The notes under the pieces: generated by a model
The model's database searches: none
Seen by the model: the letters and a program-made list of their open reading frames with translations, nothing else
Told to the model about the DNA's origin: nothing
Translations under genes and position numbers: made by a program
Source of the DNA: Clostridia bacterium
GTDB lineage: Bacteria; Bacillota; Clostridia; Lutisporales; Lutisporaceae
Length of the DNA stretch: 14,956 nucleotides
Assembly (NCBI GenBank): GCA_029256365.1
Contig: JAQSYB010000010.1
Span: forward strand, 1 to 14,956
Reading direction: 5' to 3'
Shown here: piece by piece, positions 6,041-12,229 of the stretch
Layout of the letters: each line of letters begins with the position of its first letter
Position numbering within the stretch: the stretch's first letter is position 1

Positions 6041-7282
6041 TTGAAAAAATACGTTTTGATTTTCATAGTTTCGTTTATTGTATTTCTAGGAGTATTAGGT
6101 GGAAGCTATTTATACTTAAATAATGCCGAAAATCTAATGCAGGATGACAAATATGAAGAGATTATTGGCGAAAACAAAGAATTGGCGCCACCAGAATCTG
6201 AAAATCAGGTTGTAATTAACACTTTGCTGCTTGGGGTAGACGATGCTAGATCTGATACAATCATGGTTGCAAGATATAACAAAGAAACCCATCAGGTTGC
6301 AATCATATCAATACCAAGGGATACCAGAGTGGATATTCCTGGATATGGCTTTAATAAAATCAACGCAGCAATAGGTAAAAAAGAAGGTACAGCACTGGCA
6401 ATGAAAACAGTCAGCAATTTTCTAGAAATACCGATACATCATTATGTAAAGGTTGATTTTGAAGGTGTAGAAAAGATTGTCGATATCATGGGCGGTGTTA
6501 AGATGGATGTTCCTTTTAATATGCATTATAGTGATCCTACACAGGATTTATATATTGATATTAAGAAGGGTGTTCAGGTACTTGATGGAGAGCAAGCTTT
6601 GCATTTTCTAAGGTATCGATCAGGTTATATAGATCAAGATTTGGGAAGAATAAAAGCACAGCAAGAATTTGCAAAAGCGTTTATCAAGAAGCTTACAAGT
6701 CCAGCCATGCTTCCAAAAGCTCTGGATTTGATCAATACCATGGCAAAGAATACTACAACAAACTTAGAGCAAAATGAAATATTAGATTATGCATTAGACA
6801 TTACGAAAATTGATCTAAATAATACCAAGATGTATACAATTCCAGGTGAAGGAGACAAAGTGAAAAGCGTTGCTTATTTCCTTCATGATGAGCAGAAGCT
6901 AAAAGAAATGATGGCAGGAATGAATGCAGAAATGGGTGCAGAGAAACAGGACACAAGTGCAATAACACCAACATCTACAGCAGGCAAAGAAGTGAATGCT
7001 ATTGATAAAGAAGATATCAAGATAGAAATATTAAACAGCACCAAAACCAAGGGCTTGGCTTCAACCTTAAAGAATGAGCTGGAGCAAAAGGGCTTTGAAG
7101 TTGCAAAGATAGGTGACACAAAAGACTTAACCTACAGCTACTCCAGAGTTATTGACAGAAGTGGGGACGATAAAAAACTTGCATTGGTTGCAAAGGAAGC
7201 TGGAATTAATATAATAGATTCAGATATTGACTCTAATTATAATTATGATATAACTATTATTATAGGAAGCGACAGAAAATAA
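6041..7282 (+). CDS. LCP (LytR-CpsA-Psr) family cell-wall glycopolymer ligase with LytR_C domain
   Basis: Membrane-anchored enzyme of the family that transfers teichoic-acid-type or capsular polymers from a lipid carrier to peptidoglycan. It is 413 aa: a short cytoplasmic N-terminus, one membrane helix at 4-25 (YVLIFIVSFIVFLGVLGGSY), and the LCP catalytic domain at about 59-220 with GVDDARSD (65-72), IPRDTRVDIP (91-100), KINAA (106-110), LRYR (190-193) and QDLGRIKAQQ (199-208); these Arg and Asp residues bind the pyrophosphate and metal. An Ala/Thr-rich linker (about 290-322) leads to a LytR_C domain (about 324-411). The start is TTG at 6041, with GGGG at 6028-6031 9 nt upstream. Which polymer it attaches cannot be told from sequence. 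It is placed 17 nt after yqeK. Confidence 0.92.
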   Translation: MKKYVLIFIVSFIVFLGVLGGSYLYLNNAENLMQDDKYEEIIGENKELAPPESENQVVINTLLLGVDDARSDTIMVARYNKETHQVAIISIPRDTRVDIPGYGFNKINAAIGKKEGTALAMKTVSNFLEIPIHHYVKVDFEGVEKIVDIMGGVKMDVPFNMHYSDPTQDLYIDIKKGVQVLDGEQALHFLRYRSGYIDQDLGRIKAQQEFAKAFIKKLTSPAMLPKALDLINTMAKNTTTNLEQNEILDYALDITKIDLNNTKMYTIPGEGDKVKSVAYFLHDEQKLKEMMAGMNAEMGAEKQDTSAITPTSTAGKEVNAIDKEDIKIEILNSTKTKGLASTLKNELEQKGFEVAKIGDTKDLTYSYSRVIDRSGDDKKLALVAKEAGINIIDSDIDSNYNYDITIIIGSDRK

Positions 7283-7303
7283 AGGGAAAACACAGACAGC
7301 AGT

Positions 7304-7354
7304 TTTATGCCCATTCTGCAACTGCAGTGAAAGCTTGCTGAGCAGAAGCATAAA
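7304..7354 (+). promoter_or_regulatory. Hairpin with bulge upstream of rsfS
   Basis: TTTATGC (7304-7310) pairs with GCATAAA (7348-7354). After a CCA bulge on the 5' side, TTCTGC (7314-7319) pairs with GCAGAA (7342-7347), giving 13 bp in total. The 22-nt loop contains the palindrome ACTGCAGT (7321-7328). It occupies half of the 103-nt gap between the LCP gene and rsfS and ends 19 nt before the rsfS ribosome binding site. There is no T-run, so it is not a normal terminator. Role unknown. Confidence 0.5.
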
Positions 7355-7385
7355 CACGCATTACTGAGTTTATAGGAGGATTAAT

Positions 7386-7742
7386 ATGTACACAACATCT
7401 ACAGAAATGGCAAATAAAGCAGTTGAATTGTTAAAAGACAAGAAGGCAAAGGATATCAGACTACTTGATATACATGAAATATCAACATTATCCGATTACT
7501 TTATCATTACAACAGGCTCGTCTACCACACAAGTACAAGCAATGGCTGATGAACTGGACGAAAAGATGCAGAAAGCCGGTTATAAGCTGTATCATAAGGA
7601 AGGCTTTAGAGGCGGCAGATGGATATTGATGGACTTCAGCAATGTAGTAGTACACCTTTTCCATGCAGAGGAAAGAGAGTTTTATAACCTAGAAAGAATC
7701 TGGGTAGATGCAAAGGATATACCTGTAAACAATGAAGATTAA
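7386..7742 (+). CDS. rsfS: Ribosome silencing factor RsfS
   Basis: Binds uL14 on the 50S subunit and blocks joining with the 30S subunit, lowering translation in poor conditions. It is 118 aa, as usual. The family core is present: ATG-proximal EMANKAVELLKDKKAKDIRLLD, LSDYFIITTGSSTTQVQAMADE (residues 36-57), GFRGGRWILMDFSNVVVHLF (about 77-96) and EREFYNLERIWVDA. AGGAGGA at 7374-7380 lies 5 nt before the ATG. It completes the nadD-yqeK-LCP-rsfS cluster. Confidence 0.96.
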   Translation: MYTTSTEMANKAVELLKDKKAKDIRLLDIHEISTLSDYFIITTGSSTTQVQAMADELDEKMQKAGYKLYHKEGFRGGRWILMDFSNVVVHLFHAEEREFYNLERIWVDAKDIPVNNED

Positions 7743-7760
7743 AAAAAGAACAAAATTGAT

Positions 7761-7790
7761 ATCTCTCACCTTTTTAGGTGAGGGATTTTA
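7761..7790 (+). terminator. Probable terminator after rsfS
   Basis: A 10-bp stem ATCTCTCACC (7761-7770) with GGTGAGGGAT (7777-7786), one G-U pair, loop TTTTTA, is followed by only TTTTA (7787-7791... within TTTTAATATG). The tail is short, so termination may be incomplete and the regulator gene 29 nt further on could receive some read-through. Confidence 0.5.
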
Positions 7791-7819
7791 ATATGTATAT
7801 ATTTTAGGAGGGTTATGCA

Positions 7820-8470
7820 ATGTATGAAGGTTTACACCCAATTCTAAAGAATATGATACCATTAGTAGATAGTATAGCAAAAACCTTTGGGAAAAGCTGT
7901 GAGGTCGTGCTGCATGATGTAAGAAACCCAGATAACTCAATCGTGGCGATTGCCAATGGGCATGTCACCAATCGAGTTGTAGGGGGACCTATGAGTGAAT
8001 ATGGTTTGGCAGATTTAAGAAGAGGCAATTATGACAATAACAAGATGAATTATCTCAAAAAGACAAAGGATGGAAGAGTACTAAAATCCACATCCATGTA
8101 CATAAAGGATGAAAAGGGCAGCTTGATAGGATTTCTTTGCATCAATGTTGATATTTCTGAGCTTACGGTTATAAGGAACCTTATAAATGATTTTACATTT
8201 ATGAGTGATGATGTCAGCTTTGTAAATGCAGAAGGCAGTGGTACGGATACCATCAATGATGTGCTGGCTAGAATTGTGGATAGAATTTTGGAGTCAATGG
8301 GTAAGCCTGTCGCATTTCTAACTAAGGAAGAAAAGGTAAATGTTGTGCAGCAGCTTGAAGCACAAGGTGTTTTTCTCGTGAAAGGTGCTATTGATTATGT
8401 TGCAAAAATACTTTGCGTATCCAGATACACCATATATAACTACCTTGATGAAATAAGAGTAGAAGTGTAG
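7820..8470 (+). CDS. YheO/DauR-like PAS-domain helix-turn-helix transcriptional regulator
   Basis: Predicted DNA-binding regulator of 216 aa. The N-terminal half (about 5-117) is the YheO-like PAS domain, with LHPILKNMIPLVDSIAKTFG, CEVVLHDV, GHVTNRVVGGP and, near its end, IGFLCINVDISEL. The C-terminal part (about 162-213) is the paired HTH, with TKEEKVNVVQQLEAQGVFLV followed by AIDYVAKILCVSRYTIYNYL, a convincing recognition helix. In the family, DauR represses D-arginine catabolism genes; the ligand here is unknown. AGGAGGG (7806-7812) is 7 nt before the ATG. The gene is immediately upstream of ridA (28 nt), suggesting it controls or responds to the same imine/amino-acid chemistry. Confidence 0.88.
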   Translation: MYEGLHPILKNMIPLVDSIAKTFGKSCEVVLHDVRNPDNSIVAIANGHVTNRVVGGPMSEYGLADLRRGNYDNNKMNYLKKTKDGRVLKSTSMYIKDEKGSLIGFLCINVDISELTVIRNLINDFTFMSDDVSFVNAEGSGTDTINDVLARIVDRILESMGKPVAFLTKEEKVNVVQQLEAQGVFLVKGAIDYVAKILCVSRYTIYNYLDEIRVEV

Positions 8471-8498
8471 TAAATAAGTTATGAAAAGGAGAATTATT

Positions 8499-8879
8499 AT
8501 GAAGGAAATCATATCAACTGTAAAGGCTCCTGCTGCAATTGGACCATATTCTCAAGCTGTCAAGCTGGGCAATATGATCTATACCTCAGGAATGATTCCA
8601 TTGGTGCCTGAAACCATGCAAATCGTTGAGGGGGGAGTACAGCAGCAAACCAAGCAAGTGCTTGAAAATTTGAAGGCATTGCTGGAATCCGCAGGCACTG
8701 GGCTTGGCAATGTGATTAAGACTACTGTATTTATAAAGGATATGAATGAGTTCCCAAAAATAAATGAGATTTATGCAGAGTACTTCAGCAGCAAACAGCC
8801 TGCACGATCCTGTGTAGAAGTAGCTAGACTGCCAAAGGATGTACTTGTGGAAATTGAAGTGATTGCATATATAGAATAA
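8499..8879 (+). CDS. ridA: RidA family reactive enamine/imine deaminase
   Basis: Hydrolyses reactive 2-aminoacrylate/iminopropionate-type intermediates released by PLP enzymes, protecting those enzymes from damage. It is 126 aa and forms trimers in the family. Motifs are PAAIGPYSQAVKLGNMIYTSG (residues 9-29) and PARSCVEVARLPKDVLVEIE (about 102-121), the latter with the substrate-binding Arg and the Glu that orients water. The ATG at 8499 was chosen because AAAAGGAG (8484-8491) sits 7 nt before it; the in-frame ATG at 8481 would place the ribosome binding site inside the gene. It follows the PAS-HTH regulator and ends at a terminator shared with dacF. Confidence 0.96.
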   Translation: MKEIISTVKAPAAIGPYSQAVKLGNMIYTSGMIPLVPETMQIVEGGVQQQTKQVLENLKALLESAGTGLGNVIKTTVFIKDMNEFPKINEIYAEYFSSKQPARSCVEVARLPKDVLVEIEVIAYIE

Positions 8880-8880
8880 A

Positions 8881-8924
8881 ATATAAAAGCCTGATACCTT
8901 TTGAAGGGTATCAGGCTTTTATAT
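8881..8924. terminator. Bidirectional terminator between ridA and dacF
   Basis: A 20-bp stem (8881-8900 with 8905-8924, one T-G pair) around the loop TTGA; the core is GCCTGATACC / GGTATCAGGC. A-rich and T-rich flanks on each side make it work in both directions (AAAA before the GC core, TTTT after it). It is placed just after the ridA stop and downstream of the convergent dacF. Confidence 0.9.
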
Positions 8925-8929
8925 TTATA

Positions 8930-8990
8930 GCCATTTGCGAAGCAAATCCAGGCAAAAGGCGAAGGCGCTCGATGCGCTGAGACTTTTTTT
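8930..8990 (+). other. GC-rich hairpin-prone patch at the dacF 3' end
   Basis: ATTTGC (8933-8938) pairs with GCAAAT (8942-8947) around GAA, and GCC (8930-8932) can add to GGC (8951-8953) past a CCA bulge. Next comes GCGC-TCGAT-GCGC (8965-8977), then GAGAC and seven T (8984-8990). The patch is clearly richer in G+C than its surroundings. The last part could act as a second, weak plus-strand terminator. It looks like a fragment of a small repeat, but no second copy is present here. Confidence 0.35.
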
Positions 8991-10254
8991 AATATCTTCT
9001 ACGTTTGTCTAAAAACACGCCGCGTCTTCTGCGTTTCAGTTTCTGATAAGTCACTATGGTTCTCCATAGAAGGAAAAGAATGAAGGCAACCAAAGCAACA
9101 CGCCACCAATTGATTTTTTTATTGGTCTCTGAAATCTTATCTATAAGCTTGGTGCTGGCAACATCCTCTTCTGCCACAAGCTCAATGCTTTTTTGCACTT
9201 GGTCGTCAACACTGTAAGTAACTGTACCTATAACATCTCCCTTTTTAACAGGAGCCTTGATGTCTTCTTTCAATTTTATGGTTCTAGCTTTTTGAATCTC
9301 ATCTATTTCAGCTTCTTTGCCTGTGATTGCAAAGTCCTCCGAGGAAAGCAGGTTTAGCTTTCTATCCCCGTTTTCTACATTTATTGTTGTAACGATCATA
9401 TCTTTCTTTAGAAGCTCCAGCTTCTTGTAGTTGGCAAAACCATACTCAAATAATGCAATGGTATCAGGATACATGAAGTCCTTGCCATCTCCCAGCACCA
9501 CTGATATTAACTCTGTACCATCCTTCTTTGCACCACCTACTAGGCAATGCTGTGCTTTTGTTGTGTAACCGGTTTTGATACCGATTGCATGCTCGTATTT
9601 CGCTGAGTTGTTTACAGTCCATATCATTTTATTGCTGTTTGTGATATAATTTCGTGCCTCTTGCTTGTTTGTTGCAGGTATTTCATAGTGAAAGGTGCCT
9701 ACAATTTCTCTGAAAATTGGATTTTTCATTCCCTCTCTAGCGATGAGCGCCAAATCCATTGCAGTAGTATAGTGGTTGTCATTGTGCAAGCCATTTGGAT
9801 TAACAAAGTTTGTGTTTACTGCGCCCAAGCTTTTGGCTCTTTCATTCATGATACCAGCAAAGCCGTCAACACTCCCGCCTAGATGCTCGGCGATGACCAG
9901 TGCAGCATCGTTTGCTGATTCTAACATCAGTGCATATAATAATTGTCGCATGGTAAGTATCTCGCCGGGGTTTATATAAATTGAACTGCTTCCTTTTTCT
10001 ATGGTCAAAACATTATTGGAAGCTGTAACTTTATCTTCGAGATTTTCATATTCTGAGGCCAACAGACCTGTCATGATCTTCGTAGTGCTTGCAGGGTACA
10101 TTTTTGTGTCTGCATGTTTTGTGTATAAGATTCTACCTGATTCAGCATCGATTAATATAGCTGCGGGAGCCGAAATCTGGGGTGGCTCTGCATATACGAT
10201 GTAATTTGAGAGTAAAATTAAAGCTGCAATCAATAAAGCAGTTAGTTTTTTCAT
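8989..10254 (-). CDS. dacF: D-alanyl-D-alanine carboxypeptidase (penicillin-binding protein, S11 family)
   Basis: Removes the terminal D-Ala of peptidoglycan pentapeptides outside the membrane. It is 421 aa. There is a signal peptide at 1-22 (KKLTALLIAALILLSNYIVYA, cleavage after YA). The three penicillin-binding motifs are all present: S56-TTK59 (SxxK), S113-A-N115 (SxN) and K227-T-G229. A beta-rich C-terminal domain (about 275-370) follows, then a membrane helix (about 386-403, WWRVALVAFILFLLW) and a very basic end KRRRRGVFLDKRRRY. Many homologues have only an amphipathic anchor, so the real membrane helix and Arg-rich tail are worth noting. GGAGGA (minus strand, 10261-10266) lies 6 nt before the ATG. 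The symbol dacF is the best guess; dacA/dacB-type naming is possible. Confidence 0.93.
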   Translation of the reverse strand: MKKLTALLIAALILLSNYIVYAEPPQISAPAAILIDAESGRILYTKHADTKMYPASTTKIMTGLLASEYENLEDKVTASNNVLTIEKGSSSIYINPGEILTMRQLLYALMLESANDAALVIAEHLGGSVDGFAGIMNERAKSLGAVNTNFVNPNGLHNDNHYTTAMDLALIAREGMKNPIFREIVGTFHYEIPATNKQEARNYITNSNKMIWTVNNSAKYEHAIGIKTGYTTKAQHCLVGGAKKDGTELISVVLGDGKDFMYPDTIALFEYGFANYKKLELLKKDMIVTTINVENGDRKLNLLSSEDFAITGKEAEIDEIQKARTIKLKEDIKAPVKKGDVIGTVTYSVDDQVQKSIELVAEEDVASTKLIDKISETNKKINWWRVALVAFILFLLWRTIVTYQKLKRRRRGVFLDKRRRY

Positions 10255-10294
10255 TCAGTGTCCTCCAATATCTGTGAAAATGATATACCCATAT

Positions 10295-10303
10295 AGTATA
10301 ACA
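10295..10303 (-). promoter_or_regulatory. Extended -10 of a candidate dacF promoter
   Basis: On the minus strand, TGTTATACT is an extended -10 (TGn followed by TATACT). No good -35 lies 16-18 nt upstream. The start would be near 10288, giving a leader of about 34 nt. It lies back to back with the comEA promoter, about 32 nt away. Confidence 0.35.
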
Positions 10304-10334
10304 AAAAAACCAATATAAATCATCTTGTAAAATA

Positions 10335-10363
10335 TTGTATTTGCTGAATTGCAATGATATAAT
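10335..10363 (+). promoter_or_regulatory. Promoter of comEA
   Basis: A perfect extended -10, TGA plus TATAAT (-10 hexamer 10358-10363), has TTGTAT (10335-10340) at 17-nt spacing as a partial -35. It lies 22 nt before the comEA ATG, so the leader is very short. Confidence 0.6.
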
Positions 10364-10385
10364 TTGTTTTAAAGGAGTGGTAATT

Positions 10386-10997
10386 ATGATTTACAATTTG
10401 ATGAAATATAAAAAAACTGCGGTATTAATATTGATCATTATAATCATAATCTGTGGAATTGTATATAGAAATACAGTTTACCCTACACAAGTTGTAATGG
10501 TAACTGAAGTTGAACAACAGGTAGCTCTTGAAAAGCCAGATGAGCCCGAAATTGAGAATACAAATATTACCGTTTATGTGTGTGGAAGTGTGAGAGAGCC
10601 AATAAATGTGACACTGCCGAAAGATTCAAGAGTTGAGGATGCAATAAAACTGGCAGGCGGGGTGAATGAGCAGGCAGATTTAAATGGAATCAATATGGCT
10701 CAGAAGCTTCAGGATGAAGATATGGTATATGTACCCAAGAAAGGTGAAATAATAGAAGTGGAAGACAAGAATTCCAATGTAAGGACAACCCCAATAAAAA
10801 AAGGCAAGATTAACATCAATAAGGCTGCTTTGGAGGAACTTGATACACTGCCAGGCATAGGGCCTTCCATTGCTCAAAAGGTAATCGATTATAGGGAAAG
10901 CAGTGGAGGCTTTCGCTCTATCGAGGAGCTGAACAATGTAAGCGGCATCGGCGAGGAAAAATATAAAGACATTAAGAGTTTGATCACAGTAGATTGA
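10386..10997 (+). CDS. comEA: ComEA-like DNA-binding protein (SLBB + helix-hairpin-helix)
   Basis: Membrane-anchored DNA receptor type protein; in competent bacteria ComEA binds incoming double-stranded DNA outside the membrane. It is 203 aa: a membrane helix at 11-27 (TAVLILIIIIIICGIVY), an SLBB domain at about 60-118 (ITVYVCGSVREPINVTLP ... DMVYVPKKGE), and a tandem helix-hairpin-helix domain at 140-202 (INKAALEELDTLPGIGPSIA and EELNNVSGIGEEKYKDIKSL, with the two GIG hairpins). The ATG at 10386 was chosen because AAAGGAG (10371-10377) is 8 nt upstream; an earlier in-frame ATG at 10335 lies inside the promoter. It is transcribed away from dacF. No comEC or comEB follows in this window, so a role in natural transformation is not shown. 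Confidence 0.92.
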   Translation: MIYNLMKYKKTAVLILIIIIIICGIVYRNTVYPTQVVMVTEVEQQVALEKPDEPEIENTNITVYVCGSVREPINVTLPKDSRVEDAIKLAGGVNEQADLNGINMAQKLQDEDMVYVPKKGEIIEVEDKNSNVRTTPIKKGKININKAALEELDTLPGIGPSIAQKVIDYRESSGGFRSIEELNNVSGIGEEKYKDIKSLITVD

Positions 10998-11021
10998 TAA
11001 AGGGAAATTAGAAAATTTAAC

Positions 11022-11050
11022 TTTAGAGCAAAATTTGGATATGTTATAAT
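11022..11050 (+). promoter_or_regulatory. Promoter of selD-selA-selB
   Basis: TTTAGA (11022-11027), 17 nt, then TATAAT (11045-11050), preceded by TGT, an extended -10. Transcription would start near 11057, giving a leader of about 114 nt before the selD GTG. It is the only good promoter between comEA and the sel genes. Confidence 0.68.
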
Positions 11051-11146
11051 GGTAGACAGTAAAATGAAATATTGTCTATCATTCATTTTTATTATGAGTT
11101 TTATAATAGGCTAGCTTATCTTCATTTTTTAGCATGAAAGCCTATT
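11048..11146 (+). promoter_or_regulatory. Inverted repeat at the selD start site and leader hairpin
   Basis: Two structures. First, AATGGTAGACAGT (11048-11060) is an inverted repeat with ATTGTCTATCATT (11071-11083), 13 positions with two G-U, 10 nt apart; it overlaps the -10 and the expected start site, so as DNA it could be an operator. Second, AATAGGCT (11105-11112) pairs with AGCCTATT (11139-11146), with an inner TTCAT/ATGAA stem (11121-11125 with 11134-11138); this hairpin ends 5 nt before the ribosome binding site AGAAAGGAGG (11152-11161). No known riboswitch was recognised. Confidence 0.45.
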
Positions 11147-11170
11147 TACATAGAAAGGAGGCAGCCGATA

Positions 11171-12211
11171 GTGAACGGAGATATAAGACTAACTCAAATG
11201 ACAAAAAGCTCTGGCTGAGCAGCCAAAATAGGTCCTGAGACCTTGGCACAGGTTCTGTGCCATTTACCAAAATTTGAAGACGAAAATCTAATTGTAGGAT
11301 TGGAAACCTCTGATGATGCAGCTGTTTACAAAATTGATGACAATCGAGGCATCATACTTACCTTGGACTTTTTTACCCCTGTGGTGGATGATCCTTATCT
11401 GTTTGGACAAATTGCTGCAGCAAATTCCCTAAGCGATGTATATGCCATGGGAGGGAAGCCAATTACAGCAATGAATATTACATGCTTTCCCAGCTGTTTG
11501 CCTATAAATGTATTAACCGAAATACTCAAAGGCGGAGCAGATAAAGTGAAGGAGGCCGGTGCAATCGTTGTAGGAGGCCATACTGTAGAAGATGATGAGC
11601 CAAAATTTGGACTTTCTGTTATGGGAATGGTGGCGTTGGATCAGGTGACTCCAAATGCTGCAGCCAGTCCAGGAGACCTGCTTATACTTACAAAACCCTT
11701 GGGTTTGGGGATTATCAATACTGCAGTTAAGGCTGACGTGGCTTCAGCTGCTGCAGCGCAGAAAGCGATTGATACCATGGCTTATTTGAATAAGGATGCT
11801 GCGGAAGCTGCTGCAAGGGTTGGCGTCAATGCTTGTACGGATATCACTGGTTTTGGACTTTTAGGCCATGCATATGAAATGGCAGAAGGCAGCGGTGTCA
11901 CCATAGAGCTTTGGTCTGATTTACTGCCTATTATAAATGAAAGCATTGAGCTGGCTAAGATGGGTATCATCCCTGCTGGAGCTTATAATAACAGAAAGCA
12001 TTTGGATGGGAAGCTTTTATTTTGCAATCAAATACCACAGCATATAGAAGACGTTATGTTTGACCCGCAAACCTCAGGGGGACTGTTGTTTGCTGTGAAG
12101 GGGACCAAGGCAGAGGAGCTGATGAAGCTTCTTAGGGAAAATAATAGAACAGAATGTGCGATCATAGGAAAAGTGAAAGAAAGAAAGAATTATTTTATAG
12201 AAATAATATAG
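11171..12211 (+). CDS. selD: Selenophosphate synthetase SelD, selenocysteine-containing
   Basis: Makes selenophosphate from selenide and ATP, the selenium donor for selenocysteine (Sec). Full length is 346 aa including Sec16. The frame runs GTG at 11171, then MNGDIRLTQMTKSSG, TGA (11216-11218), AAKIGPETLAQVL and on to the stop at 12209-12211 with no other stop. The TGA falls at the family's catalytic Cys/Sec position (Cys17 in E. coli), with Lys19 three residues on matching the conserved Lys. AIR-synthase-like ATP-binding features follow: TSDDAAVYKI, TLDFFTPVVDDPYLFGQIAAAN, VGGHTVEDDEPKFGL, TDITGFGLLGH and FDPQTSGGLL. The start is supported by AAAGGAGG (11154-11161) 9 nt before the GTG and by conservation of IRLTQMTKSSG. 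A stop-based prediction would begin at the TTG 11243 and lose the active site. It is first in selD-selA-selB and 18 nt before selA. Confidence 0.96.
11244..11262 (+). promoter_or_regulatory. Bacterial SECIS-type hairpin for Sec insertion in selD
   Basis: A perfect 8-bp stem TGGCACAG (11244-11251) with CTGTGCCA (11255-11262) and loop GUU begins 25 nt after the UGA. The apical part ACAGGUUCUGU resembles the GCAGGUCUGC apex of the E. coli fdhF SECIS that SelB recognises. It meets the usual bacterial rules: a short upper stem, a loop whose first base is G, and a loop within a few tens of nt of the UGA. A smaller hairpin GGTC-CTGA-GACC (11231-11242) lies between and may be part of the fold. The structure is inside the coding sequence. 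Confidence 0.72.
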
Positions 12212-12229
12212 TCTTTTCAGGAGGACGAC

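Noticed and set aside
7740..7800. Riboswitch before the PAS-HTH regulator
   Set aside because: The single 10-bp hairpin is explained as the rsfS terminator; there is no room for an aptamer.
8481..8498. ATG at 8481 as the ridA start
   Set aside because: The ribosome binding site AAAAGGAG would be inside the gene; the ATG at 8499 is correctly spaced and fits the family N-terminus.
10335..10385. ATG at 10335 as the comEA start
   Set aside because: It overlaps the promoter (-35 and extended -10) and has no ribosome binding site.
11243..12211. SelD starting at the TTG at 11243 (322 aa)
   Set aside because: It lacks the catalytic Cys/Sec loop. The frame continues upstream through a UGA to a GTG with a strong ribosome binding site and conserved N-terminal residues.
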